In this document: in pieces, positions 18,301 to 26,211 of the stretch
Numbering within the stretch: position 1 is the stretch's first letter
Layout of the letters: each line of letters starts with the position of its first letter
Assembly: GCA_963711495.1 (NCBI GenBank)
Contig: CAVQEK010000004.1
Location: 372,001 to 436,000 of the forward strand
Length of the DNA: 64,000 nucleotides
Source of the DNA: CAVQEK01 sp963711495
GTDB lineage: Bacteria; Bacteroidota; Bacteroidia; Cytophagales; Cyclobacteriaceae
Reading direction: 5' to 3'
The notes under the pieces: generated by a model
Told to the model about the DNA's origin: nothing
The model's database searches: none
What the model saw: the letters and a program-made list of their open reading frames with translations, nothing else
Position numbers and translations under genes: made by a program

Positions 18301-18900
18301 ATTTCAGTGGTAGTACCGGAACTTGATCTCGTATTGGAAAATGTATCTGTCATCAATGATCAGGATAAGTTAGAATTTTATCTAAAGATCAGAAATGCCG
18401 GTTCCCTGATCGTTGAGAATGTGGATGTTCAGGTGGATTTCGCTGGTCAGGCTTCCGTCATAGAACCAGTATCAACCTACCTGCACAAAGGAGAAAGTAT
18501 CACCCATAAAATCGGTTTCAGTTTGGTACAAATGGCTGGGAAGAACACCGATTATGTTTGTTTTACATTAATTCCACACTCCGGTGAGTATGAAGAAATG
18601 ACACCTGTGAACAATACTGCCTGTGTTGAATTGGATCATGACTTGCGCATGCTCAATCCTTATCCAAATCCGACTCGGGACCACAAAATATATGTGCCTT
18701 TCATTCTCCCTGAAGGAGGTTCCGTTTCCCTGGACATGTTTAATTCAACCGGAGCTTTGGTCTTTAACCAAAAATACCAAACTTTGCAACCCGGTTTGAA
18801 CATCATCAACCTCGAACTTAACCAGTATCAGTCCGGCATTTACATCCTCACGCTGAATTTTGGAATGCAAAAGGTGGTGAAAAAAATAGCCATCCAATAA
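15331..18900 (+). CDS. Secreted multi-PKD-domain protein with T9SS C-terminal sorting domain
   Basis: An 1189-residue protein with a signal peptide (about 1-23, ending SFGQ). Residues about 60-370 hold 50-60-residue repeats with a core like DWYAFISA...IHKLEFGTSL, probably a beta-propeller-like region. Several PKD-type repeats follow (WDFGDGNAGTGQNVNHQYATDGTYEVSLQV and relatives, to about residue 1010), then a CARDB-like segment. The last 80 residues (NPYPNPTRDHKIYVPF ... GIYILTLNFGMQKVVKKIAIQ) are a T9SS type A sorting domain. It should be exported across the outer membrane and attached or released as an adhesin-like protein. Codon use changes near base 16600: the 5' third is AT-rich like the glycan island, the rest is not. 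Confidence 0.88.
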   Translation: MKGLSKIFLPIFMILFVHERSFGQCPIASFEVSDTLCVNEYLIIKNESINSNYFEWDFCAGDLLLDPTAEIISTISESSAPIAIDVAYDANNWYGFIASRNNNSIIRLDFGTSLDNTPTLQNLGNIDDLLDNPQAIKIRKDNGDWYLFVQNKGTNELIRVNLGAYIENNTPSADTILSSSGIFNNGFDIRFDGTDWVLVLGKGAAITLVNFGNSLANAIQPEDIMTSPNFTSINNISDVSLLDYQGDWYAFISAYGSKTIHKLEFGTSLFHLPTSTPLNNSFLGSDAPYGIFVTQEDSLIVSFISTLGGNLYKLTLDNIDATGNGIQIGKLGVLSNTLKMAFAKDGSNWRGFMLNYSSKQLFKINFPNNCSANFSTSNAYSPDNIYYYTPGNYSVELIANNDAECSQRSVRHLNVRNSSSPIISFMTDNICLANTNQFTATSSDDASISAWKWDFGDGNAGTGQNVNHQYATDGTYEVSLQVDATNQCSNTSKKTIPIFPTPQPDFTYTSGQVCSNNPVDFTNNTQLFGADTLVQYLWNFNGEYTSTATDTSFTFTTGGDKNVSLKASIPGCEATVSKTVNITPGPSTNFTWSQVCQYEPFQFNNVTTGDNVTGYQWDFDDGYFSQEITPIHNFTDGGDYNISLSATNALGCETTIVKPVPVRFKPNADFTNELACANNQVLFLDQSTVEDANISSWNWTIVDGQGNSIGSATNKDPVLFMDKSGTYLTKLIVSSNYGCLDTLSKNVEVLPSPQADFMASNLCDKDSTIFTSTALPPEQGNIIANTWLIDNNIFTQPEVKYRFSSTGEKQVTLIVKSDNLCENSIVKNIKIQPTPTVDFSTVGKCDNENVLFSSTSPATEDTVVSYEWKLGNQTISFEKEFVYQFSAAETYNVKLIETTKNKCNNSIQKNITIYPAPVAAFTAYPESGAPPLQVDFTNNSSGANSFWWHFESGATSAVKNPTHTYESLGDKFPTLVASNDYGCRDTSDLRISVVVPELDLVLENVSVINDQDKLEFYLKIRNAGSLIVENVDVQVDFAGQASVIEPVSTYLHKGESITHKIGFSLVQMAGKNTDYVCFTLIPHSGEYEEMTPVNNTACVELDHDLRMLNPYPNPTRDHKIYVPFILPEGGSVSLDMFNSTGALVFNQKYQTLQPGLNIINLELNQYQSGIYILTLNFGMQKVVKKIAIQ

Positions 18901-19008
18901 CTTTTACAAAATCCCAATTATCAAACAAATCAGAACATTTATTGGTATATATTTAAAATAAAAATCAGAATTACTAATTTGTAACAAAATAATATTTTGT
19001 ATTTATTT

Positions 19009-19485
19009 ATGGGGCACTCACATAAATTAGATGAGATCGACAGAAAAATCCTGGAGATTTTGCAATCACGAGCCAAAATAACCAACGCCAAACTTTCGGA
19101 AGAAATCGGGCTTTCTCCCGCTCCAACACTTGAGCGCGTCAAAAAATTGGAACAAATGGGAATCATCACCAGCTACCACGCGAAGTTGGACCCCGAGCGT
19201 ATCGGGCTTGGTGTAACTACTTTTGTTTTGGCATCGCTTATCGGCCATAACAAAGCCAACATTGAAGGTTTCATCCAGGAAATACAGAAAATACCTGAAG
19301 TTATAGAATGCCATCATATCACCGGCGCCGGAGATTTTATTTTGAAAATTATTGCCAAAGATATATCCTCTTACCAGAAACTGATGCTCGAAAAAGTAAG
19401 TGAAATAAAAGAAGTGGACAATATGCAATCAATGGTGGTGCTGTCAACGTTTAAGGACAGTAAGGTACTCCCCGTTCCCGAATAA
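19009..19485 (+). CDS. Lrp/AsnC family transcriptional regulator
   Basis: A 158-residue regulator. The N-terminal HTH reads LDEIDRKILEILQSRAKITNAKLSEEIGLSPAPTLERVKKLEQMGII, and the C-terminal RAM/ligand domain contains VIECHHITGAGDFILKIIAKDISSYQKLM, with the ITGAGD ligand-loop motif. Lrp/AsnC proteins sense amino acids or related small molecules and form dimers to octamers on DNA. I choose the ATG at 19009; a TTG at 18997 is the only longer option. It is followed 21 bp later by a phosphoribosyltransferase gene, probably in the same transcript. Confidence 0.9.
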   Translation: MGHSHKLDEIDRKILEILQSRAKITNAKLSEEIGLSPAPTLERVKKLEQMGIITSYHAKLDPERIGLGVTTFVLASLIGHNKANIEGFIQEIQKIPEVIECHHITGAGDFILKIIAKDISSYQKLMLEKVSEIKEVDNMQSMVVLSTFKDSKVLPVPE

Positions 19486-19506
19486 TAATTTTTTAGACGT
19501 ATAACC

Positions 19507-20007
19507 ATGGAAGAAAATCAGATCCTGGACAAAAAAGAAGTACTCCAGAAAGTAAGAAGGATAGCTTTTGAAATTTACGAGAATAACTACCTGGAAAAGA
19601 AATTGATAATCGCCGGCATTCCGGATACAGGCTATAAACTGGCAAAAATGCTGGTCAACGAACTCGGGAAAATTTCTCCCTTTGATATCCAGTTGGTTAA
19701 AATTTCGATCGATAAGAAAGACCCTGCCAAAAGCGAGATCAAGATCGACTGTGACCTGAATACACTCAACAAATCGTGTATGGTGATGGTCGATGATGTG
19801 TTGCATACCGGCCGCACTTTCATGCACAGCCTGAAACCTTTTCTGAACATCAGCATGAAAAAAATAGAAACTGCTGTGTTAATTGACCGCAGTTTCAAGA
19901 TGTTTCCGATCTCTGCAGATTATACCGGCTATGAGTTATCCACCACCCTCAAAGATCATATTGAAGTGTCCCTCAAACCAGGGAAATACGGCGTTTACCT
20001 GTATTGA
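19507..20007 (+). CDS. Phosphoribosyltransferase family protein, PyrR-like
   Basis: A 166-residue type I phosphoribosyltransferase. The PRPP-binding loop is VMVDDVLHTGRTF (93-105), and LIIAGIPDTGYKLAKML precedes it as in PyrR/hypoxanthine-type enzymes. PyrR proteins regulate pyrimidine genes by RNA binding and have weak uracil phosphoribosyltransferase activity. Whether this one does either is unknown, since no pyr genes are nearby. It follows the Lrp/AsnC gene closely. No membrane segment. Confidence 0.82.
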   Translation: MEENQILDKKEVLQKVRRIAFEIYENNYLEKKLIIAGIPDTGYKLAKMLVNELGKISPFDIQLVKISIDKKDPAKSEIKIDCDLNTLNKSCMVMVDDVLHTGRTFMHSLKPFLNISMKKIETAVLIDRSFKMFPISADYTGYELSTTLKDHIEVSLKPGKYGVYLY

Positions 20008-20236
20008 ACATACGATTGAAGTCATTGGCTGCATGGTTATTAATTTGTGGTAGAAATATCGGAAAGCGGTATATGTACCAAACAAATGCGACCAGGATAT
20101 TTTTTAAAAAAGTCAAACATTCAAATCTCATTTCCCCCCAAATCGGCCTTTATTATTCTTTTTACTTTTAATGTCACGGCCTGAAAGGTGCTGTTAATTC
20201 CAGAAAAATTATCTTTGGATCAGCAAAACGGAAAAT

Positions 20237-20485
20237 ATGACAGCGAAACTTTTTGTGGACATCATCGGATGGATTGGTTCATTCGAAATTATTCTTGCCT
20301 ACGCACTGAACAGCGCCCAAAAGATTGATTCAAAATCAATGCATTATCAAATGTTGAACCTGACAGGCGGTGCTTTTTTGATCGTCAATACGGTATATTA
20401 TGGCGCCTACCCTTCGGCTTTTATTAATGTAGTCTGGTTTATTATTGCCGCAGTGGCGATCATCAATGTTTTTAGGCAATCCTGA
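20237..20485 (+). CDS. Small CBU_0592-like membrane protein
   Basis: An 82-residue protein with three hydrophobic segments. The opening DIIGWIGSFEIILAYALNS followed by YQMLNLTGGAFLIVNTVYYGAYPSAFINVVWFIIAAVAI is the pattern of the CBU_0592-like family: polytopic inner-membrane proteins of unknown function related to a half-transporter fold. It stands alone, 229 bp after the phosphoribosyltransferase and convergent with the next gene. Confidence 0.78.
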   Translation: MTAKLFVDIIGWIGSFEIILAYALNSAQKIDSKSMHYQMLNLTGGAFLIVNTVYYGAYPSAFINVVWFIIAAVAIINVFRQS

Positions 20486-20520
20486 ATTGCTGCCAGAGCT
20501 GGGTCTGGAAAAATCAGATA

Positions 20521-20994
20521 TTATTTTATTAAGCCCTTACGTTTCAGAATGGTCTCCATAAATTTCTTCTCAGCCTCCGAATTGAAAATCCTAAATGGAA
20601 GGTGAATAAGCTGAACTTTAGAAACGAAGAGCAGAAAATAATTTTTACCCATTTTTGCCCTTTTGATCTGATCCCATTTCAGTGGCATCCCCTGTTTTAC
20701 ATTAATTTTAATGAGTATTTGCTGACTGGTTATTTCATAATTCAGACGATCAAATAACACTTTGCCCTGATCGAGTTGAGTAACACCGGCAAATTGGATC
20801 AGCCAAAACAATATATACAACGCATATGCGATCAGTGCTCCGGTAATCCACCAATGCGACCAGATGATAAAAGCACCACACATAATGGCCAAAGCAATCA
20901 AAATGACCCACCATTGCTTGCGAATGACTGCGGCAAGCGCCAGTTTAATGTAGGTGCCGGTTTCCAGCTTGTATTTCTTTGTTTTTATAATCAT
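20521..20994 (-). CDS. YcxB-like membrane protein
   Basis: A 157-residue protein with two membrane segments (about 28-46 and 50-70). The C-terminal cytoplasmic part, FDRLNYEITSQQILIKINVKQGMPLKWDQIKRAKMGKNYFLLFVSKVQLIHLPFRIF, is the usual YcxB-like arrangement (a PH-like domain). Its function is not known. It is 39 bp downstream of nadC on the same strand and is probably read with it. Confidence 0.68.
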   Translation of the reverse strand: MIIKTKKYKLETGTYIKLALAAVIRKQWWVILIALAIMCGAFIIWSHWWITGALIAYALYILFWLIQFAGVTQLDQGKVLFDRLNYEITSQQILIKINVKQGMPLKWDQIKRAKMGKNYFLLFVSKVQLIHLPFRIFNSEAEKKFMETILKRKGLIK

Positions 20995-21033
20995 GGTTTG
21001 AACGTAAAAATTTTGGTGTGCAAATTTAGAAAA

Positions 21034-21900
21034 CTATTTGTCAATATCAGCCTTTAAACTAATATCCAGACTTTTTACGGAATGCGTTAAAGCCCCAATT
21101 GAAATGTAATCTACCCCGGTCCTGGCAATTTCGGCAATTGTCTTTTCCGTGATACCACCGGAAGCCTCTGTTTGAGCATGTCCATCAATCATTTCTACAG
21201 CTTTTCTCATGGTGTCAAGGGACATATTATCCAACATGATCACATCAGCTCCACCACATTCCAATGCTTGCTTCACCTCTTCTAAAGTTCGCGTTTCAAT
21301 TTCTATTCGAAGATTTTTACCTGTTCTTTCTACATACGACTTGGCCTTTTGCAATGCCTGGCATATTCCTCCGGAATAATCCACGTGATTGTCTTTGAGC
21401 ATGATCATATCAAAAAGTCCAAACCGGTGATTTGTGCCTCCGCCAATCCGAACGGCCCATTTTTCCAGCGGTCTTAGGTTAGGCGTTGTTTTTCTGGTAT
21501 CGAGGATCTTTGCCTTGGTTCCTGCCAGAAGTTTGCACAAATGGTTGGTGTATGTCGCGATACCACTCATGCGTTGCAAACAATTTAAGATCAGCCGCTC
21601 ACCGCTTAAGATATTTCTCACTGTTCCTGTTACCAAAAATCCAAGGTCTCCTGATTTCACGGAATCGCCATCCTTTTTATAAAATTCAATATGTAATCCA
21701 GGGTCCAGCATGTGATAAATTTTTTCTGCCAAAGCCAATCCAGCCACAACCCCATTTTCTTTAAAAAGCAATTTTGCGCTGCCAGTTTGATTAGCCGGAA
21801 TAGAGGAAATAGAGCTATGGTCACCGTCGCCAATATCTTCTTTGATGGCGTCGGCAATAAATTTTTTCAGATAACGATCAGTGACATAAGGCGGTTTCAC
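21034..21900 (-). CDS. nadC: Nicotinate-nucleotide diphosphorylase (carboxylating), quinolinate phosphoribosyltransferase
   Basis: A 288-residue QPRTase that converts quinolinate plus PRPP to nicotinate mononucleotide, CO2 and PPi in de novo NAD synthesis. The family core DTRKTTPNLRPLEKWAVRIGGGTNHRFGLFDMIMLKDNH is complete (catalytic Arg, Lys and His residues present), followed by EIETRTLEEVKQALECGGADVIMLDNM and SGGITEKTIAEIARTGVDYISIGALTHS. The length is normal. The start is a GTG. In many Bacteroidota a DUF4783 gene lies beside nadC, as here at 22126-22530. Confidence 0.95.
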   Translation of the reverse strand: MKPPYVTDRYLKKFIADAIKEDIGDGDHSSISSIPANQTGSAKLLFKENGVVAGLALAEKIYHMLDPGLHIEFYKKDGDSVKSGDLGFLVTGTVRNILSGERLILNCLQRMSGIATYTNHLCKLLAGTKAKILDTRKTTPNLRPLEKWAVRIGGGTNHRFGLFDMIMLKDNHVDYSGGICQALQKAKSYVERTGKNLRIEIETRTLEEVKQALECGGADVIMLDNMSLDTMRKAVEMIDGHAQTEASGGITEKTIAEIARTGVDYISIGALTHSVKSLDISLKADIDK

Positions 21901-22080
21901 GCCGCAAAAATAGAAAAAGACCGGAAACTGCTGTCAGATTTTTATTGATAAATTAAAAAAAGGACCAAAATGATAAGAATAGATTTTATCCGGATTTGAA
22001 TGGTTGCTGAAACATGATACATAAATTGAATTTCGAACAAGGATGCGGATGATGAGTACGCCACCAATCAAACCTTCTTT

Positions 22081-22111
22081 TAAAAAAAAATAGGCCTGTC
22101 TCCAGGTTTCG
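22081..22111 (-). terminator. Possible rho-independent terminator after the DUF4783 gene
   Basis: On the minus strand a short stem CCTG-GAGA-CAGG is followed by a run of nine T residues, 15 bp or so past the stop of the DUF4783 gene. The stem is only 4 bp, so the call is tentative. Confidence 0.35.
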
Positions 22112-22125
22112 ATCTTTCGTGAGAT

Positions 22126-22530
22126 TCATTCTTTGCTGAAATCGATCAGGTCGACCATATACTGGTCTTCAAACTTTTTGATGTAGAGTAAAACCCGAAA
22201 GGAGCCGCTTTCAAAAGAATATTTGCCAATTACATAAGTAAGTCCCTGCTTGGACGCTCCCTGGTGAATGTATTGAAAATCGCTGGGCGGATATTTTTTA
22301 AAAAAATCTTTGAGCACAAATTCTGCCTGGGTACGGCTGTAATTTGATTTCTCACCGTCAAAATTCAATTCTACGGTAGTATTGAAATATTTTACCAATT
22401 CTTTGGAACTTCCGGCTTTTAATGCCGCACGCACATTGTTGATCACATCTCCTTGTGCCTGAACTGGTTCAAAGAAAAATAAGCTGATAACAGCCAATGT
22501 TCCTGATAATATAAATAGCTTAATATTCAT
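22126..22530 (-). CDS. DUF4783 domain-containing secreted protein
   Basis: A 134-residue protein with a signal peptide (MNIKLFILSGTLAVISLFFFEPVQAQ). The rest is the DUF4783 domain: ALKAGSSKELVKYFNTTVELNFDG...YSRTQAEFVLKDFFKKYPPSDFQYIHQGASKQGLTYVIGKY, an NTF2/SnoaL-like alpha+beta fold found widely in Bacteroidota. It should be periplasmic. Function unknown. The start is the ATG at 22530; a TTG four codons upstream is possible. Confidence 0.85.
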   Translation of the reverse strand: MNIKLFILSGTLAVISLFFFEPVQAQGDVINNVRAALKAGSSKELVKYFNTTVELNFDGEKSNYSRTQAEFVLKDFFKKYPPSDFQYIHQGASKQGLTYVIGKYSFESGSFRVLLYIKKFEDQYMVDLIDFSKE

Positions 22531-22706
22531 GGCTTTCTGCAACGCTCAAATTAACAAATAAAGAAAGCTAAATCTATGCCAGTATTTGTTTAATTTTGGA
22601 CAACTTTTTTGAATACGGCAAAAAAATACATTTTTTTGACTTCACGCGAAAAAAATTGATAACAATTTAGGGTAAAATTTTTGTTTAATACTAAAAGGAT
22701 TTCGAT

Positions 22707-23453
22707 ATGTACAAATTAGTATTGCTGCGACATGGTGAAAGCCAATGGAACATGGAAAACAGATTTACCGGATGGGCTGATGTCGATCTAACGGAAAAAG
22801 GGATAACAGAAGCCAAAAATGCTGGTGAATTGTTAAAATCTGAAGGTTTTCATTTCGACAAAGCTTATACGTCGGTGTTGAAACGCGCCATCAGAACGCT
22901 ATGGATCACGCTGGATGAACTTGATTTAATGTGGATACCTGTAGAACGGAGCTGGCGTTTGAACGAACGTTTCTATGGTGGGCTCACTGGTTTGAACAAG
23001 GCAGAAACTGCCGAAAAGTATGGCGACAAACAAGTCCTTATCTGGAGAAGAAGTTATGATGTGCCGCCGCCGGATCTTGAAAAATCCAGCGAATATTATC
23101 CGGGAAACCATGCCCGTTACAAAAGTCTTTCCGATAAGGAACTGCCTGTTACGGAATGCCTCAAAGATACCGTAGAGCGCGTAGTACCCTACTGGGAAAT
23201 ATCGATCGCGCCTGATATCAAAGCCGGTAAAAAACTGGTCATCGTGGCACATGGAAATAGTCTCAGGGCTTTGGTAAAATACCTGGACAATATTTCAGAT
23301 GAAGAAATACTTAAATTGAACATACCCACCGGTGCACCGTTAGTATATGAATTGGATGAAAACCTGAAACCGATCAAACATTATTACCTGGGTGATCAGG
23401 AAGCCATTGAAGCCAGGATGAAAGCAGTGGCAAACCAGGGAAAATCAAAATAA
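22707..23453 (+). CDS. gpmA: 2,3-bisphosphoglycerate-dependent phosphoglycerate mutase
   Basis: A 248-residue dPGM that interconverts 3- and 2-phosphoglycerate in glycolysis and gluconeogenesis. LLRHGESQWN holds the phosphorylated His9; R60 is in VLKRAIRT, the acid-base Glu87 in RLNERFYGGL, and His182 in VIVAHGNSLRAL. Length and motif spacing are those of E. coli GpmA. A probable lipoprotein gene follows 3 bp later, so both may share a transcript. Confidence 0.95.
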   Translation: MYKLVLLRHGESQWNMENRFTGWADVDLTEKGITEAKNAGELLKSEGFHFDKAYTSVLKRAIRTLWITLDELDLMWIPVERSWRLNERFYGGLTGLNKAETAEKYGDKQVLIWRRSYDVPPPDLEKSSEYYPGNHARYKSLSDKELPVTECLKDTVERVVPYWEISIAPDIKAGKKLVIVAHGNSLRALVKYLDNISDEEILKLNIPTGAPLVYELDENLKPIKHYYLGDQEAIEARMKAVANQGKSK

Positions 23454-23456
23454 TAC

Positions 23457-24053
23457 ATGTTAAAAATTGAATGGCTTGTTTTATGTACAGTTTTGTTGCT
23501 TTGCGCCTGCAATGCCAAAGAAGCCGGAATAAAAAAGTCGATTCACCAATATTATGATTTAAAAGGGCTCATTGAATCACAGGTGGAACTCCTCGATTCA
23601 GTGGGCTCTTTTTTGCATAAAAATGCATCAATTGATGGACATACCACGGATAAAACTGTTTATAAGCCAGATACGGTGCAATGGAAAAAGGAACTCAATT
23701 TATTCCTTGAAGCTGACATCAACAAAACAACGCTGGTAAACAGTTATAATACGCAGCATCTCAACACCGACACTGGAGAAGTAACCCGATATATCTCAAA
23801 GTATCCGGGAGAAACCGATGTCGATACACTGGAAATTGAGTTTAATAAAACCACCAATCTTCCGGAAACAGTTAACGCAACTATTCGACATCGAAACACA
23901 CTTTATTCGTCGCTGATGAAACTGCAAATGTTTTTTCATCCACTGAATCAAAAGCGGGTCTTATTGCATCAGTTTGTAATTGACGGTGGCCAAAAAATGA
24001 TTACGAAAGACACCACCACCTTTCAGATCAAAGGCGACATAGTGGCAGATTAA
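23457..24053 (+). CDS. Hypothetical lipoprotein
   Basis: A 198-residue protein with a short signal peptide and a lipobox LCAC (Cys18), so it should be lipid-anchored in the cell envelope. The mature part is hydrophilic, with no motif I recognise; its later half (ISKYPGETDVDTLEIEFNKTTNLPETVNATIRHRNTLYSS) looks like a small beta-rich domain. It starts 3 bp after gpmA, but the pairing is unlikely to reflect a shared function. Confidence 0.75.
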   Translation: MLKIEWLVLCTVLLLCACNAKEAGIKKSIHQYYDLKGLIESQVELLDSVGSFLHKNASIDGHTTDKTVYKPDTVQWKKELNLFLEADINKTTLVNSYNTQHLNTDTGEVTRYISKYPGETDVDTLEIEFNKTTNLPETVNATIRHRNTLYSSLMKLQMFFHPLNQKRVLLHQFVIDGGQKMITKDTTTFQIKGDIVAD

Positions 24054-24261
24054 GCGTAAACGAATCAACAATAAATAAAAGAAATATAAATACTCGTATT
24101 TAAGCCGCAATAGTTTTCAGTCAAGAATAATGCAATAATCCAAAAATATAAGAACGGAGTCCGGACTTTTCTCACTACTAAAAATTAGCATTTAAAATTC
24201 ATGTGGGTTAATTTGCAAAAATTTATCAAATCTGAAACCGTTAACATTCAAAACTTCAGAT

Positions 24262-24600
24262 ATGACAGCACACGATAAGCAATTACAAAACAAAGAAAGC
24301 TTCCTGGAGCGGATGAAACGGAAATGGGGAGTTAAAAGTATTTTTCAGGTAATCCTGATCATGGTAGTTTTCAGCGTAGCAGGTTCTTCTGTGGTGGTAC
24401 TTCGCAAAGCTTTTTTTCATTTGCTGGGCTATACAGATCAGACTGCATTCTGGATCAAAGCCATCACTTATATTTTGTTTATATTTCCATCCTATCAAAT
24501 TTTGCTGTTAATCTATGGCGCCGTGTTGGGGCAGTTTAGTTTTTTCTGGGAGAAAGAAAAAAAATTGATCCAGGTACTTTCGAAACCCTTTAGAAGATAG
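24262..24600 (+). CDS. DUF6787-like small membrane protein
   Basis: A 112-residue protein. After the basic FLERMKRKWGVKSIFQVILIM it has two hydrophobic segments (about 30-50 and 66-90) and ends GAVLGQFSFFWEKEKKLIQVL. The KWGV start and GQFxFFW end are the pattern I associate with DUF6787, a Bacteroidota inner-membrane family of unknown function. It is 208 bp from the previous gene, so it probably has its own promoter. Confidence 0.65.
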   Translation: MTAHDKQLQNKESFLERMKRKWGVKSIFQVILIMVVFSVAGSSVVVLRKAFFHLLGYTDQTAFWIKAITYILFIFPSYQILLLIYGAVLGQFSFFWEKEKKLIQVLSKPFRR

Positions 24601-24687
24601 CATCGATATAATATTCACCTGAAAACCATTTTTCATCCATGACAGGTGGTTAATTTATTTTCTGACAAAACGCTTATAAATCCTTGA

Positions 24688-25602
24688 ATGAAACAAAAAG
24701 TAGCGCTGGTATTGTCGAGCGGGGGTGCCCGCGGATATGCGCATGTTGGTGTGATTGAAGCACTCGAATCAAATGGTTTTCAGATAACTTCAGTGGCAGG
24801 ATGTTCCATGGGCGCTGTTGTGGGTGGTATATACGCTACGGGCCAATTACAAAAATTCAAGGATTGGGCCATGAGTCTGGAACGATCAGATGTTTTCAAA
24901 CTTTATGATTTTGTTTTTTCCAGTCAGGGTCTCATTCGCGGTGAAAAAGTTTTCCGCCAGATAGAACAATATATCCCGGATTGCAATATTGAAGATCTGC
25001 CGATTCCATTCACCGCAGTGGCCACCGATTTGAAGAAAGAATCGGAAATGATATTTAAAACAGGAAGTCTCTACAATGCTTTGCACGCAAGCTCCGCCAT
25101 TCCTGCTGTAGTAAAACCTGCTATTGTCGATGATAATGAATTGCTCGACGGCGGAATATTAAACCCCCTTCCGATCGATCATGTTCATAGGACCCCTGGC
25201 GATATTCTCGTCGTAGTAGATGTAAATTCAAGAAAGATAAATGTTCCTGTCATACCTGTCAAAACCGAGGAAGAGATCAAAAATGACCGCGTCTTTAAAA
25301 ACAGCATGGAAAGACTGGCTAAAAGATGGTTTCGAAAAGAATCTCCGGTTGTAAACCATACCAGTAAAAAACTGGGTTTCTTCAATTTAATGCTGAAATC
25401 CATTGACATGATGCAGGATCAACTTACCGCTCAGATTTTGAAAGCTTATCCGCCGGATATACTCATTGAAATTTCCCGGGCCAGTTGTGGCACCTTTGAA
25501 TACTATAAAGCGGCAGAAATGATTGAGGCTGGTAAAAAGGCCTTTGAAACGACATGTCATTTAAGTGCCGACAAAAACGCACCATGGACTACCGGTCACT
25601 AA
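24688..25602 (+). CDS. Patatin-like phospholipase family protein
   Basis: A 304-residue patatin-domain hydrolase. The oxyanion hole is SSGGARGYAHVG, the nucleophile Ser40 lies in GCSMG (GxSxG), and the dyad Asp154 lies in LLDGGILNPLP, all in order. Patatin proteins hydrolyse acyl esters of phospholipids with a Ser-Asp dyad. No signal peptide is visible, so it is probably cytoplasmic, like the RssA group. Its end overlaps the following methyltransferase by 19 bp. Confidence 0.88.
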   Translation: MKQKVALVLSSGGARGYAHVGVIEALESNGFQITSVAGCSMGAVVGGIYATGQLQKFKDWAMSLERSDVFKLYDFVFSSQGLIRGEKVFRQIEQYIPDCNIEDLPIPFTAVATDLKKESEMIFKTGSLYNALHASSAIPAVVKPAIVDDNELLDGGILNPLPIDHVHRTPGDILVVVDVNSRKINVPVIPVKTEEEIKNDRVFKNSMERLAKRWFRKESPVVNHTSKKLGFFNLMLKSIDMMQDQLTAQILKAYPPDILIEISRASCGTFEYYKAAEMIEAGKKAFETTCHLSADKNAPWTTGH

Positions 25603-26201
25603 ACAAGCTGCTGGGAAATATCGATATTTATCTGCTGGACCAGATATTGAAAGGCCGGTTTGAAAAATCCTCAAAGATTTTGGATGCAGGTTGCGGTGAA
25701 GGTAGAAACCTGGTGTATTTTCTTCGCGACGGCTATGAGGTTTTTGGTATTGATCGCGAGCCCGGAGCGATCCGAATGCTGCAATTTATGTCCAGATCTA
25801 TTCGCCCTGGTTACGATCTTGATAATTTCGCAGTGGGCACTTTGGAAGCTCTGCCGTATTCCGATCAATCCTTTGATGTTTTGATCTGCAGTGCAGTATT
25901 ACATTTCGCTGAAGATGAGGCACATTTTTTATCGATGACGGACGAACTTTTTAGGGTGTTGAAGTTGCAGGGCATTATGTTCATTCGTATGACCTCAGAT
26001 ATTGGCCTCAATGGCGAAGTCAAAAAATTGGATGATTGGAAATATCTTTTGCCAGACGGAAGTGTCAGGTTTCTGCTGACCCGGACTTTACTGGAAAAAA
26101 TGCGACATAAATACCAATTTGAATTTGTCGAACCATTAAAAACCGTAAATGTCGCTGATCAGCGTTGTATGTCAACACTGGTGCTGATGAAATCACGATA
26201 A
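25584..26201 (+). CDS. Class I SAM-dependent methyltransferase
   Basis: A 205-residue methyltransferase (Methyltransf_11/25 type). Motif I is ILDAGCGEGRNLVYFL, with FGIDREP for the acidic strand-2 end and YSDQSFDVLICSAVLHFAEDEAHFLSMTDELFRVLKLQGIMFIRM for the later core. The ATG at 25584 is chosen because the family part begins directly after it; the frame is open a little upstream. Substrate unknown. It is translationally coupled to the patatin gene. Confidence 0.82.
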   Translation: MDYRSLNKLLGNIDIYLLDQILKGRFEKSSKILDAGCGEGRNLVYFLRDGYEVFGIDREPGAIRMLQFMSRSIRPGYDLDNFAVGTLEALPYSDQSFDVLICSAVLHFAEDEAHFLSMTDELFRVLKLQGIMFIRMTSDIGLNGEVKKLDDWKYLLPDGSVRFLLTRTLLEKMRHKYQFEFVEPLKTVNVADQRCMSTLVLMKSR

Positions 26202-26211
26202 TCCCAAAGTG

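Noticed and set aside
20008..20236. Possible small RNA or tRNA in the gap after the phosphoribosyltransferase
   Set aside because: No cloverleaf, T-loop motif or stable hairpin with a T-tract could be found by eye.
24601..24660. CACCTG ... CAGGTG inverted repeat after the DUF6787-like gene as a terminator
   Set aside because: The loop is over 20 nt and no T-tract follows, so it is not a convincing terminator.
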